Part shown: positions 53,544 through 62,101 of the stretch, one piece after another
Numbering within the stretch: the stretch's first letter is position 1
How the letters are laid out: every line of letters starts with the position of its first letter
NCBI GenBank assembly: GCA_900120395.1
Contig: LT635553.1
Coordinates: 1,222,254-1,286,253, forward strand
Source of the DNA: Porphyromonadaceae bacterium FC4
Lineage (GTDB): Bacteria; Bacteroidota; Bacteroidia; Bacteroidales; Porphyromonadaceae
DNA: 64,000 nt
Direction: 5' to 3'
The notes under the pieces: generated by a model
The model's database searches: none
Told to the model about the DNA's origin: nothing
The model's input: only the letters and a program-made list of their open reading frames with translations
Made by a program: the position numbers and the translations under genes

Positions 53544-54395
53544 ATGAAAGATAAGATCTTCAATGCACTACTGACCCTAGCAGGTGTCACCATCGTACTC
53601 TTGGCTGCCGGTATCATCTATGCTCTGACGGTAGAGAGCTTGCCGGTATTTCAGAAGTTTGGCGTTTTAGACTTTGTGGCAGGTTCAGCATGGACAGATA
53701 GGACTGAGACCTACGGTGCCCTACCCTTTATCACGGGCACGCTGCTCACCTCGGTTCTCGCCTTACTCTTTTGCATACCTTTTGCGCTCTCTATTGCCCT
53801 CTTCAACGGAGAGTACTTCCGGGATACCAAAGTCTCGAAAACGCTATCCACAATAGTCGACCTACTGGCGGGGGTGCCCTCTATCGTCTACGGTCTGTGG
53901 GGATTTTATACCCTAGCTCCCATCATGAAAGGCTTGGGGGTAAACGATACGGGCTTTGGCGTATTGCTTGCCTCTATCGTGCTGGCAATCATGATTATTC
54001 CCTACGCTTCTTCACTGAGTGCGGAGTTTATCTCCATGGTGCCCAATGACCTCAAAGAAAGTGCGTACAGCCTGGGAGCGACCCGATCTGAAACAATCCG
54101 TCACGTCAGTATTCCTGTGGCAGGGTCGGGTATCTTTGCAGCTTTTATCCTTGCTTTTGGACGTGCACTCGGAGAGACGATGGCAGTAACGATGCTAATA
54201 GGAAATACCAACACCATACCGGGTTCTCTGAGGGCAACCGGCAATAGTATGGCCAGCGTAATCGCCAATCAATTTGGTGAAGCTATAGGGATCAAGCTAA
54301 GTGCTCTTTTTGCTATTGGCCTGCTACTCTTTTTGATCACAGCATTGATCAACTGTATTGCTAAAATCATCATCAAGAGACTGAGCCATAAATAA
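53544..54395 (+). CDS. pstC: Phosphate ABC transporter permease PstC
   Basis: PstC is one half of the inner-membrane channel. The 283 residues contain about six hydrophobic helices, the ABC-permease binding-protein-type loop (GRALGETMAVTMLIGN) and the PstC-type motif LLAGVPSIVYGLWGFYTLAP. The protein starts close to its first helix. It lies 9 nt after pstS and 6 nt before the chosen start of pstA. Confidence 0.95.
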   Translation: MKDKIFNALLTLAGVTIVLLAAGIIYALTVESLPVFQKFGVLDFVAGSAWTDRTETYGALPFITGTLLTSVLALLFCIPFALSIALFNGEYFRDTKVSKTLSTIVDLLAGVPSIVYGLWGFYTLAPIMKGLGVNDTGFGVLLASIVLAIMIIPYASSLSAEFISMVPNDLKESAYSLGATRSETIRHVSIPVAGSGIFAAFILAFGRALGETMAVTMLIGNTNTIPGSLRATGNSMASVIANQFGEAIGIKLSALFAIGLLLFLITALINCIAKIIIKRLSHK

Positions 54396-54401
54396 TTGAC
54401 C

Positions 54402-55304
54402 ATGATGACTATGATAAATATAGACGAACTCTCTAAGCGACCGAGCCACGCAGATCGACGAATCCTAAAGAGTAAGGCAATAACAGGTCTGGTGGTACTG
54501 CTCAGTGCCATCACGACAATACCACTGGCAGCCATACTGATTGAGCTGATCATCAAGGGTGCACCACAGATCAACTGGAGTTTTTTTACAGAAGTAGTAC
54601 CCTCCTCGATAGAAGCCATGATCGCCAACGAATCGGGCAATCCTATTCCCGGTGGAGTAGCAAACGGTATCATCGGTACCCTTATCATGGTCGCAATCGC
54701 AGCTGTTATCTCGATACCGATAGGATTGCTCTGCGGTATTTATCTCTCAGAGCACAGGGAACAAAGGTTTTCGGGATTGGTACGTGACCTGGTAGATATC
54801 CTGCAAGGGGTGCCATCCATCGTGTGTGGAGTGGTAGTCTACATGTGGGTTGTCCAAGCCATGCACGGATACAGCGCACTTGCAGGAGGGATAGCCTTAG
54901 CAATAATGATGATCCCCATGATCACACGTAGTACAGAAGAAGCGCTCCTGATGATTCCACAAACACTGAAAGAAGCAGGCCTCGCAATGGGAAGCTCCTA
55001 TACGTCGGTAATGCTTCGAGTCATACTTCCGAGCGCTTTTGGGGGAATTTTCACGGGCATACTGCTTGCCATATCTCGAGTGATGGGGGAGACCGCACCT
55101 CTGATGGTTACTGTACTAGGAGCCAACTTTGTCCATCTCGATCTCACAAAGCCAATGAGCGCACTGAGCTTGCTGATCTGGGAGTTTTATAACGATCCGA
55201 ATCTGGCTGCACTCATCTGGTCTACTTCGCTTATGCTACTACTTATCATCTTAGCACTGAACCTTGTCGCAAAAGCAATTGCAGCCAAGTGGAGAATCCA
55301 ATAA
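54402..55304 (+). CDS. pstA: Phosphate ABC transporter permease PstA
   Basis: PstA is the other membrane half. The 300-residue protein has a polar N-terminus (LSKRPSHADRRILKSK), about six hydrophobic helices, IPIGLLCGIYLSEH, VDILQGVPSIVCGVVVYMW and the EAA-like ISRVMGETAPLMVTVLG loop. Several start codons are clustered: TTG 54396, ATG 54402, 54405 and 54411; I chose 54402. It ends 16 nt before the pstB start. Confidence 0.95.
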   Translation: MMTMINIDELSKRPSHADRRILKSKAITGLVVLLSAITTIPLAAILIELIIKGAPQINWSFFTEVVPSSIEAMIANESGNPIPGGVANGIIGTLIMVAIAAVISIPIGLLCGIYLSEHREQRFSGLVRDLVDILQGVPSIVCGVVVYMWVVQAMHGYSALAGGIALAIMMIPMITRSTEEALLMIPQTLKEAGLAMGSSYTSVMLRVILPSAFGGIFTGILLAISRVMGETAPLMVTVLGANFVHLDLTKPMSALSLLIWEFYNDPNLAALIWSTSLMLLLIILALNLVAKAIAAKWRIQ

Positions 55305-55320
55305 GAAGACACAAAACGAC

Positions 55321-56193
55321 ATGACCATAACCAAAGAACAAACGATGCCCACTACTCAGGCTAAAAACAGAAACGCAGGGGACAACCTCCTGAGAGCAGA
55401 CGAGCTAATCACAAGCAGACCCAAGCTCACTGACTTGAAGCCAATTATTGATATCAAAGACCTATCGGTATCCTATACTCCGGAGAAGAAAGCGATAAAA
55501 AACGTATCCGTCACCTTTTATGAACACTTGGTGACTGCCGTCATGGGACCGAGTGGATGCGGCAAAAGTACTCTGCTCCGCGCCATCAATCGCATGCACG
55601 ACCTCTACCCAACAATCAAGACCGAAGGGGAGATCCTCATAGAAGGCGAAGACATGATGCAGATGGAACCAATGAAAGCACGGAGACGTGCGGGAATGGT
55701 CTTTCAGCGCCCCAACCCGTTCCCAATGATGTCCATCGAGGAAAATGTGGTGGCAGGCTATAAGCTAAATGGTATCAAACTCTCCAAGGATGAGCGCGAA
55801 CACATCGTAGAATCATCACTGAAGAGCGTCGGGCTATGGGAGGAAGTAAAGGACTCCATGAAGAAAAGAGGCTCATTTTTGTCCGGTGGACAACAACAAC
55901 GACTCTGTATCGCTCGGGCACTAGCTCTACGCCCGGAGGTACTACTGATGGACGAGCCTACCTCTGCGTTAGATCCTATCTCAACAAATAAAATAGAGGA
56001 GCTCCTCCTAGAGCTCAAGGAAAACTACACCATCATAGTGGTGACACACAACATGAGCCAAGCAGCGAGGATATCAGAAAAGTCAGTTTTTATGTATCTT
56101 GGTGAACTGATCGAATACGGAGATACAGACCAGATGTTTACCAACCCCAAGCACAAGGAGACCGAAGACTATCTGACAGGTGTATTTAGCTAA
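55321..56193 (+). CDS. pstB: Phosphate ABC transporter ATPase PstB
   Basis: PstB powers phosphate import by ATP hydrolysis. The 290-residue protein shows Walker A MGPSGCGKSTLLRAINRMHD, the Q loop in GMVFQRPNPFPM, the signature FLSGGQQQRLCIARALAL, Walker B VLLMDEPTSALDP and the switch His in VTHNMSQAAR. The first 40 or so residues are an unusual polar extension before IIDIKDLSVSY. The ATG at 55321 follows the pstA stop; 55345 is an alternative. phoU starts 10 nt later. Confidence 0.97.
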   Translation: MTITKEQTMPTTQAKNRNAGDNLLRADELITSRPKLTDLKPIIDIKDLSVSYTPEKKAIKNVSVTFYEHLVTAVMGPSGCGKSTLLRAINRMHDLYPTIKTEGEILIEGEDMMQMEPMKARRRAGMVFQRPNPFPMMSIEENVVAGYKLNGIKLSKDEREHIVESSLKSVGLWEEVKDSMKKRGSFLSGGQQQRLCIARALALRPEVLLMDEPTSALDPISTNKIEELLLELKENYTIIVVTHNMSQAARISEKSVFMYLGELIEYGDTDQMFTNPKHKETEDYLTGVFS

Positions 56194-56203
56194 GTAGACG
56201 ACT

Positions 56204-56902
56204 ATGAGTATAATCAAAGACCAACAACTGCAGATCCTACTGAATCAGTTTGAGCTCATATCCAAGAATACGCTGCTCCAGCTGACCATACTCAGGAAAC
56301 TGATTGAGGACCCCCACACCGAAGAGCTCTTTGAAGAAGCTCTAATGAATGAAGAGCTCATTGATCGACTAGAGATAAAGATTCGTGAAGAGGTGGCGTA
56401 TACCGTCTTCAAGTTTTCGCCTATGGCCGAGGATCTTCGTCGTATCATCTCCTACCAAGATCTGACTACAAACCTTGAGCGCATCGGGGATATGGTGCTC
56501 AACTGCATCCGAAGCGTCATAGAGATAGATCTCAGTCAGCCGGAGTTTTATCAAGAACAACAGCTCATCCTATCCATGCTTGACAATGTCACGCAGATGG
56601 TTCGCAACGCTATTGTATCCTTTACAAACATGGAGTTGGAAACCGCAAAAAGTGTGATGAAAAGCGATGACAGCGTAGATAACTACTACAGAGAGCTCAA
56701 GCATTTCTTGGCAGAAAAGAACTCTGGCAAGTCTTTATCCAATCAGGAAATATTACGTATAATCCAACTCGAAAACATAGGGCATAGCCTAGAACGATGC
56801 GGAGACTCCGCCACAAACATCGCCGAATCTACCTTTTACCTCATTGTAGGGTGGGATGTACGACATGGGAAAAAAAGTAATGAACAGTACAACGACCTCT
56901 AA
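56204..56902 (+). CDS. phoU: Phosphate signalling protein PhoU
   Basis: PhoU links the Pst transporter to the sensor kinase and damps the response when phosphate is plentiful. The 232-residue protein is all-helical with the two PhoU repeats; conserved pieces are FSPMAEDLRRIISYQDLTTNLERIGDMV in the first half and ENIGHSLERCGDSATNIAES in the second, the E/D-rich metal-binding signatures. Its last 23 nt overlap the response-regulator gene, so the two are coupled. Confidence 0.95.
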   Translation: MSIIKDQQLQILLNQFELISKNTLLQLTILRKLIEDPHTEELFEEALMNEELIDRLEIKIREEVAYTVFKFSPMAEDLRRIISYQDLTTNLERIGDMVLNCIRSVIEIDLSQPEFYQEQQLILSMLDNVTQMVRNAIVSFTNMELETAKSVMKSDDSVDNYYRELKHFLAEKNSGKSLSNQEILRIIQLENIGHSLERCGDSATNIAESTFYLIVGWDVRHGKKSNEQYNDL

Positions 56903-57581
56903 TAAAATACTTGTCGTTGATGACGAGCAAGACATCCTTGAGATCCTTCACTTCAACCTGTCAAAGGCAGGCTATGAAGTAACAACCGCCACCTCTGCTG
57001 AGGCCGCCTTGACTCTCTTGGACGACTCCTACAGCTTGCTGCTACTAGACATCATGATGGATGGTATGTCCGGGCTCCAAATGGCTGAACAACTAAGGCA
57101 AGAGGGAAATATGATCCCCATTATATTTCTAACAGCCAAGACAACCGAGAAGGATCTCCTCACCGGCTTTTCATACGGTGCTGATGATTATATCAAAAAG
57201 CCTTTTTCGATCAAGGAGGTTATTGCACGTGTCAATAGTGTTTTGGTGCGTTCCAGCCTACCACAGGACTATTCAGGAAGTATTATTACAGCCGGCCCAC
57301 TGACTATTGACACCGAAGCGAAGTCTGTATCAGCTGATGGCAAGCCCATAGAACTCACTCGGACAGAGTACGATATTCTTCATCTTTTGGTCCAGAACGA
57401 GGGACGCCTCCTATCTCGAGAAAAGATCCTAGACGCTGTATGGTGTGAGAAACAAAACGTCATAGATCGGACAGTGGATGTACATATCGCACGCATGCGT
57501 AAAAAACTTGGTCCATTCGCTCCACTCATATCTAATCGCGTAGGATTTGGGTACTATTTCAAGAGCGATGCCCTCAATTGA
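56880..57581 (+). CDS. phoB: OmpR/PhoB-family response regulator
   Basis: A 233-residue response regulator: receiver domain with DDEQD, phospho-acceptor Asp in LLLLDIMMDGMSG, Thr in IIFLTAKT and Lys in ADDYIKKPFS, then a winged-helix DNA-binding domain with LTRTEYDILHLLVQNEGRLLSREKILDAVW and VDVHIARMRKKLG. Its place in the pst-phoU-kinase-phosphatase locus supports PhoB. I prefer the ATG at 56880 (overlap of 23 nt with phoU); ATGs at 56856 and 56865 are possible. Confidence 0.92.
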   Translation: MNSTTTSNKILVVDDEQDILEILHFNLSKAGYEVTTATSAEAALTLLDDSYSLLLLDIMMDGMSGLQMAEQLRQEGNMIPIIFLTAKTTEKDLLTGFSYGADDYIKKPFSIKEVIARVNSVLVRSSLPQDYSGSIITAGPLTIDTEAKSVSADGKPIELTRTEYDILHLLVQNEGRLLSREKILDAVWCEKQNVIDRTVDVHIARMRKKLGPFAPLISNRVGFGYYFKSDALN

Positions 57582-57619
57582 CAACATCTAATAATTCCTA
57601 AAGGCACAAGCCAGATACC

Positions 57620-59341
57620 TTGAACAAGTTCTTTACCAAACGGTTTCTTACCAGCGTACTCTTGATCGTAGGGGCATACACGCTCATGGCATGGGTACTG
57701 AGTAACAGTTCTGAGCACCAGTCTAAGACTCGAATCCTCATTTCCAAGCTGGAAGCATACACAGAGGTCCTCAAGCGAGGTCTTGATACCAATACCTTTG
57801 ATATAGCGATCAAAAACCTGCCGACTGATCTCAGAGTCACCATTATTGACAATGTCGGGACCGTAACGTATGATACAGAAGTCGAAAAAATAGGTCAGCT
57901 TAGTGACCACTCGCGTCGCCCCGAACTGCAAGAGGCACACTACAAGGGTTCCGGCTACGGTACTCGTATCTCTGAAAGTACCGGGGAGGACACCTTTTAT
58001 TACGCAGAGTACTACAAGGGCAACTACATCCGGACGGCCATTCCCAACACTCTTGAGAAGCCACTTCCCTACAATTCGGCACGCATTCTTCTACTATTTG
58101 GGCTCATTCTCTTGTTGTTTATCCTTTGGAGGCTCTACAAGGTTTCTAAGGATTACTCCGAAAACATTAGAAAACTGGGGGTGGTTAGTCGTAAGATAAC
58201 CGAGGGAGAGGAGGTCTCTATTGCTGAATTCCCCAAACTTGAGACCAACGAGATCAGCAAACAACTGCTGGAACTCCTCAAACAAAAAGAGCAGGCCCGA
58301 AAGGATCTTGAGGAAAGCCGCCAACAGCTGATCCTCCATTTCCAACTCAGTGATACGGGGATTGCTATCTTCGACTCATCAGGAAAGGTTGAGTTTGCTA
58401 CTACACACTTTGTGCAGTTTGCTAATATGATAGCCTCAGGACCTATGACTGACCTAAGTGAGTTGATCAATGACGAAGCTTTGGTTGAAGTCAAGCAGTT
58501 CTTGGATCAAGAGACCGACAGCAAAGTCTTCACGACAAAGATGCACACGAGTGGACAGATCTTTGAAGTAAAAGCCCTCAAGTCCGGAGGTAAAAGCTAC
58601 GAGCTAACCATTACAGACATCACAGAGGAAGAAAAAAACCGTGTGCTGAAACAAGAGTTGACCAGCAATGTCACACATGAAATTCGCACACCTCTGACTG
58701 CGATACATGGCTACCTCGAAACACTAAACTACCACGATCTCACGACCGATGAGCGAGAGGCTTTCACAGAAAAAGCCTTTCAGCAGTGTGTCCGGCTCAC
58801 GGATATGCTGGACGATATTACCCTGCTTAGCAAACTTGATGAGCAACGCAAGGGGTTTGTATTCTCACAGGTAGACCTACAGATGTTGGCAGATGAGGTA
58901 CGAGTTGCCTATGCCGATCGACTCACAAAGACCGGTAACATGTTTCACAACAATATTCCGGAGGGGCTGATCATTGATGGCAACCGCTCACTACTCTACT
59001 CGATCTTCCAAAATCTAGTAGACAATTCCCTACGCTATGCCGGTTTAGGAATTACCATGGAGATCAATTGCTACTACCAAGACAGTCAGTATGTCTATCT
59101 CTCCTACCATGATACCGGTATCGGAGTATCTCCCGAACATCTGCCCCGCATCTTTGAGCGGTTTTATCGGGTAGATGAAGGACGTACACGCGCCAGGGGT
59201 GGCACCGGTCTTGGCCTCAGTATTGTCCGGAATGCCATACTCATCCACAACGGGGCTGTTCAGGCGAGACAACATGTCTCCGGAGGACTGGAGATCTTGT
59301 TTACACTCCAAAAGCACCATATTGCCCCAAGTGACGAATAG
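57620..59341 (+). CDS. phoR: Sensor histidine kinase of the phosphate locus (PhoR-like)
   Basis: A 573-residue membrane kinase. It has two membrane helices (about 10-29 and 155-175), an extracytoplasmic sensor region between them of about 125 residues, a linker and PAS-like segment, and then the DHp His in NVTHEIRTPLTAIHGYLETL near residue 353. The ATPase domain has N-box IFQNLVDNSLRYA, DTGIGVSPEHLPRIFERFYRVD and GGTGLGLSIVRNA. The start is TTG at 57620; an in-frame stop lies just upstream and the next ATG is inside the first helix. It follows the regulator gene by 38 nt. Confidence 0.92.
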   Translation: MNKFFTKRFLTSVLLIVGAYTLMAWVLSNSSEHQSKTRILISKLEAYTEVLKRGLDTNTFDIAIKNLPTDLRVTIIDNVGTVTYDTEVEKIGQLSDHSRRPELQEAHYKGSGYGTRISESTGEDTFYYAEYYKGNYIRTAIPNTLEKPLPYNSARILLLFGLILLLFILWRLYKVSKDYSENIRKLGVVSRKITEGEEVSIAEFPKLETNEISKQLLELLKQKEQARKDLEESRQQLILHFQLSDTGIAIFDSSGKVEFATTHFVQFANMIASGPMTDLSELINDEALVEVKQFLDQETDSKVFTTKMHTSGQIFEVKALKSGGKSYELTITDITEEEKNRVLKQELTSNVTHEIRTPLTAIHGYLETLNYHDLTTDEREAFTEKAFQQCVRLTDMLDDITLLSKLDEQRKGFVFSQVDLQMLADEVRVAYADRLTKTGNMFHNNIPEGLIIDGNRSLLYSIFQNLVDNSLRYAGLGITMEINCYYQDSQYVYLSYHDTGIGVSPEHLPRIFERFYRVDEGRTRARGGTGLGLSIVRNAILIHNGAVQARQHVSGGLEILFTLQKHHIAPSDE

Positions 59342-59394
59342 TATTTCATAACACATAATTTTATATCAAAACAGTTTGTAATCTTTCAAGAACA

Positions 59395-61116
59395 ATGATC
59401 AAAACATCACGAACACTTTTATTCCTGCTTACCACACAGCTCATGGCATTTAGTGTCTTTGCAGGAAACACCTTCGACCACATTCGGCCAACAAAAAACA
59501 TCATCGTCATGATTGCTGATGGCACCTCCATCAGTTCTGTATCTCTTGCCAGGTGGTACCAGCGCGCTCAGGATCCTGAGAAAATACACCTCCACCTAGA
59601 CCCCTATCTTAGCGGGACGGTACTGACCTACTGCTCAGAAGCACCTATCGGTGACTCCGCACCTACCACCAGTTCGTACATGAATGGTGTCCCAAGTATT
59701 GCAGGCTTCGTAGGGAGCTACCCTTACACTACGGGGCATGATCTGATCCCGTTAGATTCAGCAATGGCATATAGGCCAATCGTCAGTGCCTTCGAGGCGG
59801 CTCGGATCGGTCTTGGCAAGAGAGTTGGGCTTGTTGCCACGTCAGAGTTTTGTCATGCCACCCCGGCAGACTGTATGAGCCACTGCTACAACCGAAGCAA
59901 CTACAAGGTACTTGTACCGCAGCTTGCGCAGAATGGTGTGGAGGTTCTCTATGCCGGTGGCACATCACTGATAACTCCCGAGATCGAGGGTATGCTTAGT
60001 CGTCAGGGTATCAAGCTATACCGTGACGATATGTCTGCTCTGGACGCTCCCGAAGAAAAGGTGTGGGGACTCTACGGCTCTCGAGATGTTGCATATGATC
60101 TCGATAGAGATCCCGAAAAAACGCCCTCTTTGGCACAGCTCTCAAAAGCTGCGATCGAGCACCTGGACAGAAATAACCCCAATGGGTTTTGCCTCATGAT
60201 CGAGGGAAGCAAAGTCGACTGGGGAGCCCACGCCAATGATGCTGTAGCTATAGCTACAGAGATGCTTGCGTTTGATGAAGCCGTTGCGATCGCACTGGAC
60301 TTCGCACAAAAAGACGGCAATACCACCATTATTATCACCGCTGATCACGGCAATAGTGGTCTGAGCATTGGCAGAAGGAGCCTGGGCGGCAGCTATGCCG
60401 TAACCTCATCTGACGACCTTTTTGGTGCACTGACAAAGATAAAAAAGACCTCATGGGGCCTCAAAGAGCTTTTGCTCGAAACTCCTGAAGAGCAAGTAGC
60501 AAAGGTATTTGAGGACGAGACTACAATAACTCCGACCTCCACACAGACAGAGATCCTTACTGCCCTACGTCAGATAGCACTCCAAAAAGCGTCGGGTAAG
60601 TCGGTAGATAAGGTAGAGTCTTTGCTAGACGAAAAAGCGTACCAAGAACTCCGGAGTAGCCACTATGCATCCACTCTGGATGGCTATATCGCAGAGATCT
60701 ATTACCAAAACATGCACATCGGCTTCACCACATTTGGGCACACCGGCGAGGAGGTTTTCCTAGCGTCCTACGCACCGACTCCGGATCAGAGACTCTATGG
60801 GATGAATACCAATATCGATCTTCACAACTACATCCGTGCAGCTATCGGGCTCGAAGATAATATGATTGACCTCACACACCGGTATTTTGCACCCCATACG
60901 GAAGTATTCAAGGGCTATAAGTACACCATCACAGGGGACAAGGATACCGATAAAGTCCTCACTGTCACCAACGGCAGAAAAAAGCTGGTGATACCTGCTC
61001 TTCGGAGCTCCGTCACCCTGAACGGCAAAGAGCATCAGCTACCACTGACCACCGTTTACGTCGACAAGACTGACCGGTTTTACCTCCCTGCCGACCTGGT
61101 TGATTTGATCAAATAG
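59395..61116 (+). CDS. Alkaline phosphatase
   Basis: A 573-residue exported alkaline phosphatase, releasing phosphate from esters in the periplasm. It has a signal peptide (LLFLLTTQLMAFSVFAG), the metal Asp in IIVMIADGTS, the nucleophile region IGDSAPTTSSYMNG (Ser near 87), SEFCHATPADCMSHCYNRS, EGSKVDWGAHANDAVA, IIITADHGNSG and the late GHTGEEVFLAS His. It is 53 nt after the kinase gene and ends at a strong terminator. Its position at the end of the Pho locus suggests phosphate control. Confidence 0.95.
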   Translation: MIKTSRTLLFLLTTQLMAFSVFAGNTFDHIRPTKNIIVMIADGTSISSVSLARWYQRAQDPEKIHLHLDPYLSGTVLTYCSEAPIGDSAPTTSSYMNGVPSIAGFVGSYPYTTGHDLIPLDSAMAYRPIVSAFEAARIGLGKRVGLVATSEFCHATPADCMSHCYNRSNYKVLVPQLAQNGVEVLYAGGTSLITPEIEGMLSRQGIKLYRDDMSALDAPEEKVWGLYGSRDVAYDLDRDPEKTPSLAQLSKAAIEHLDRNNPNGFCLMIEGSKVDWGAHANDAVAIATEMLAFDEAVAIALDFAQKDGNTTIIITADHGNSGLSIGRRSLGGSYAVTSSDDLFGALTKIKKTSWGLKELLLETPEEQVAKVFEDETTITPTSTQTEILTALRQIALQKASGKSVDKVESLLDEKAYQELRSSHYASTLDGYIAEIYYQNMHIGFTTFGHTGEEVFLASYAPTPDQRLYGMNTNIDLHNYIRAAIGLEDNMIDLTHRYFAPHTEVFKGYKYTITGDKDTDKVLTVTNGRKKLVIPALRSSVTLNGKEHQLPLTTVYVDKTDRFYLPADLVDLIK

Positions 61117-61145
61117 CCGAGTCTCTTTTGGTCATACGGCTAAAT

Positions 61146-61184
61146 AATAAGCGAAGTACTGTCGTTAGCAGTACTTCGCTTATT
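61146..61184 (+). terminator. Terminator of the Pho locus
   Basis: A perfect 16-bp stem AATAAGCGAAGTACTG / CAGTACTTCGCTTATT with a 7-nt loop, 30 nt after the phosphatase stop, followed by GTTTAT. Confidence 0.9.
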
Positions 61185-61306
61185 GTTTATACGCTAAAAA
61201 CACTCTTGAAGAGGTCAACTAACGGACTGAATATTATTCAGAAACGAATTAGGTTATTCCAGGATGAATGCGTATATTGTACAAGTAAAAATAATCCAAC
61301 GTACAT

Positions 61307-61717
61307 ATGAAAAATCGGAGAGCTGTAGCTACCCAAAGGGTCGGGTTTAGAGGGGAGTTTTTGCTTGACGGGGCTTCTCCCAAAAGCATCTGGAACCAAA
61401 TATCCAGTTCGAGAGGTCTTTCCGAGTGGTTTGCCCCACATGTTGATCTTACAGGGATAAGCGTACATGTCTTCTGGGATAACAAGGGCGATGACCGAGA
61501 AGCCACCATCACAGACGCTGAGGACGGGTCCTATATCCAGTGGAACTGGGAAGACGATCCAGAGAGTTTTATTCGGATGACCATTGTTGCCACCGAGCTC
61601 TCTCACACGGTATCGCTACTCGTCGAGGATCATGACCTTTCCATGGACACAGATACCCTCGCGGCACTCTGGGAAAAACACATTGACCGGCTGAAAATAA
61701 CCCTTGGCATTGGTTAA
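61307..61717 (+). CDS. START-like domain protein
   Basis: A 136-residue cytoplasmic protein of the START/SRPBCC fold as found in Bacteroidota. It has FRGEFLLDGASPKSIWNQISSSRGLSEWFA at the start, the central VHVFWDNKGDDREATITDAEDGSYIQWNWEDD and a closing amphipathic helix (TLAALWEKHIDRLKITLGIG). Such domains bind a hydrophobic ligand in a cavity; no ligand is known here. It is flanked by the Pho terminator and by degenerate repeat DNA, so it is probably transcribed alone. Confidence 0.88.
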   Translation: MKNRRAVATQRVGFRGEFLLDGASPKSIWNQISSSRGLSEWFAPHVDLTGISVHVFWDNKGDDREATITDAEDGSYIQWNWEDDPESFIRMTIVATELSHTVSLLVEDHDLSMDTDTLAALWEKHIDRLKITLGIG

Positions 61718-61722
61718 CCTAG

Positions 61723-61881
61723 GCCACAGTCAAACTTATCACACTAGGCTTTCAAGAAAAACCACATCGCTTCCTTACTCCCAAACAGGCTATGATCGCC
61801 AAGGTCAGAACCGATTATATCTTTGAGTGGGAGACTGGGATGAAACCCCGCAATAGGATCAACACACCCGATCACATATAA
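61723..61881 (+). pseudogene. Degenerate coding end before brick copy 8
   Basis: An open stretch of 52 codons follows an in-frame stop (61720-61722) and ends at TAA (61879-61881). It reads ...GFQEKPHRFLTPKQAM... and ...KPRNRINTPDHI. No start codon fits a gene of this shape. Parts align with 3934-4022 beside copy 2. It looks like the C-terminal end of a lost protein, possibly from a mobile element. Confidence 0.5.
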
Positions 61882-61931
61882 TACTGAAAAACAGATAGAT
61901 ACAAGTAAATCTAAAAGTAATCATCTGATCC

Positions 61932-62030
61932 CAAAAAGTTTCCTACTGGAAACAATTCTCTTCTATCCGTCAAATCATTTTCTTTCCTACTGGAAACATT
62001 TCGCTACTATCCGTGAAAGAATATGTACTG
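61932..62030 (-). repeat. Modular 22-nt brick repeat, copy 8
   Basis: Reversed copy: cores TTTCCTACTGGAAA at about 61939 and 61983, 44 nt apart, each followed by a reversed A brick (CTATCCGTCAAA, CTATCCGTGAAA). The left junction CTGATCCCAAAAAG resembles that of copy 2. The right side ends at ATGTACTG, a trace of the terminal repeat. It lies between the START-like gene and tgt. Confidence 0.9.
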
Positions 62031-62065
62031 CCCCATATCCTGCCAGGTATGTCGAAACAGGGTAC

Positions 62066-62096
62066 TTTTTTCAACGGCTCCTTTTGAGTAATTTTG
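62066..62096 (+). promoter_or_regulatory. tgt promoter, nearly leaderless
   Basis: TTTT at 62066-62069, 19 nt, TAATTTTG at 62089-62096, close in sequence and spacing to the promoter at 15609. The transcript should start near 62100, at or just before the tgt ATG (62102). Confidence 0.6.
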
Positions 62097-62101
62097 TGGC
62101 G

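Noticed and set aside
61815-61830. Glycogen synthase fragment, from KVRTDYIFE at the 61723 remnant
   Set aside because: The likeness covers fewer than ten residues and the following text does not continue the family motif.
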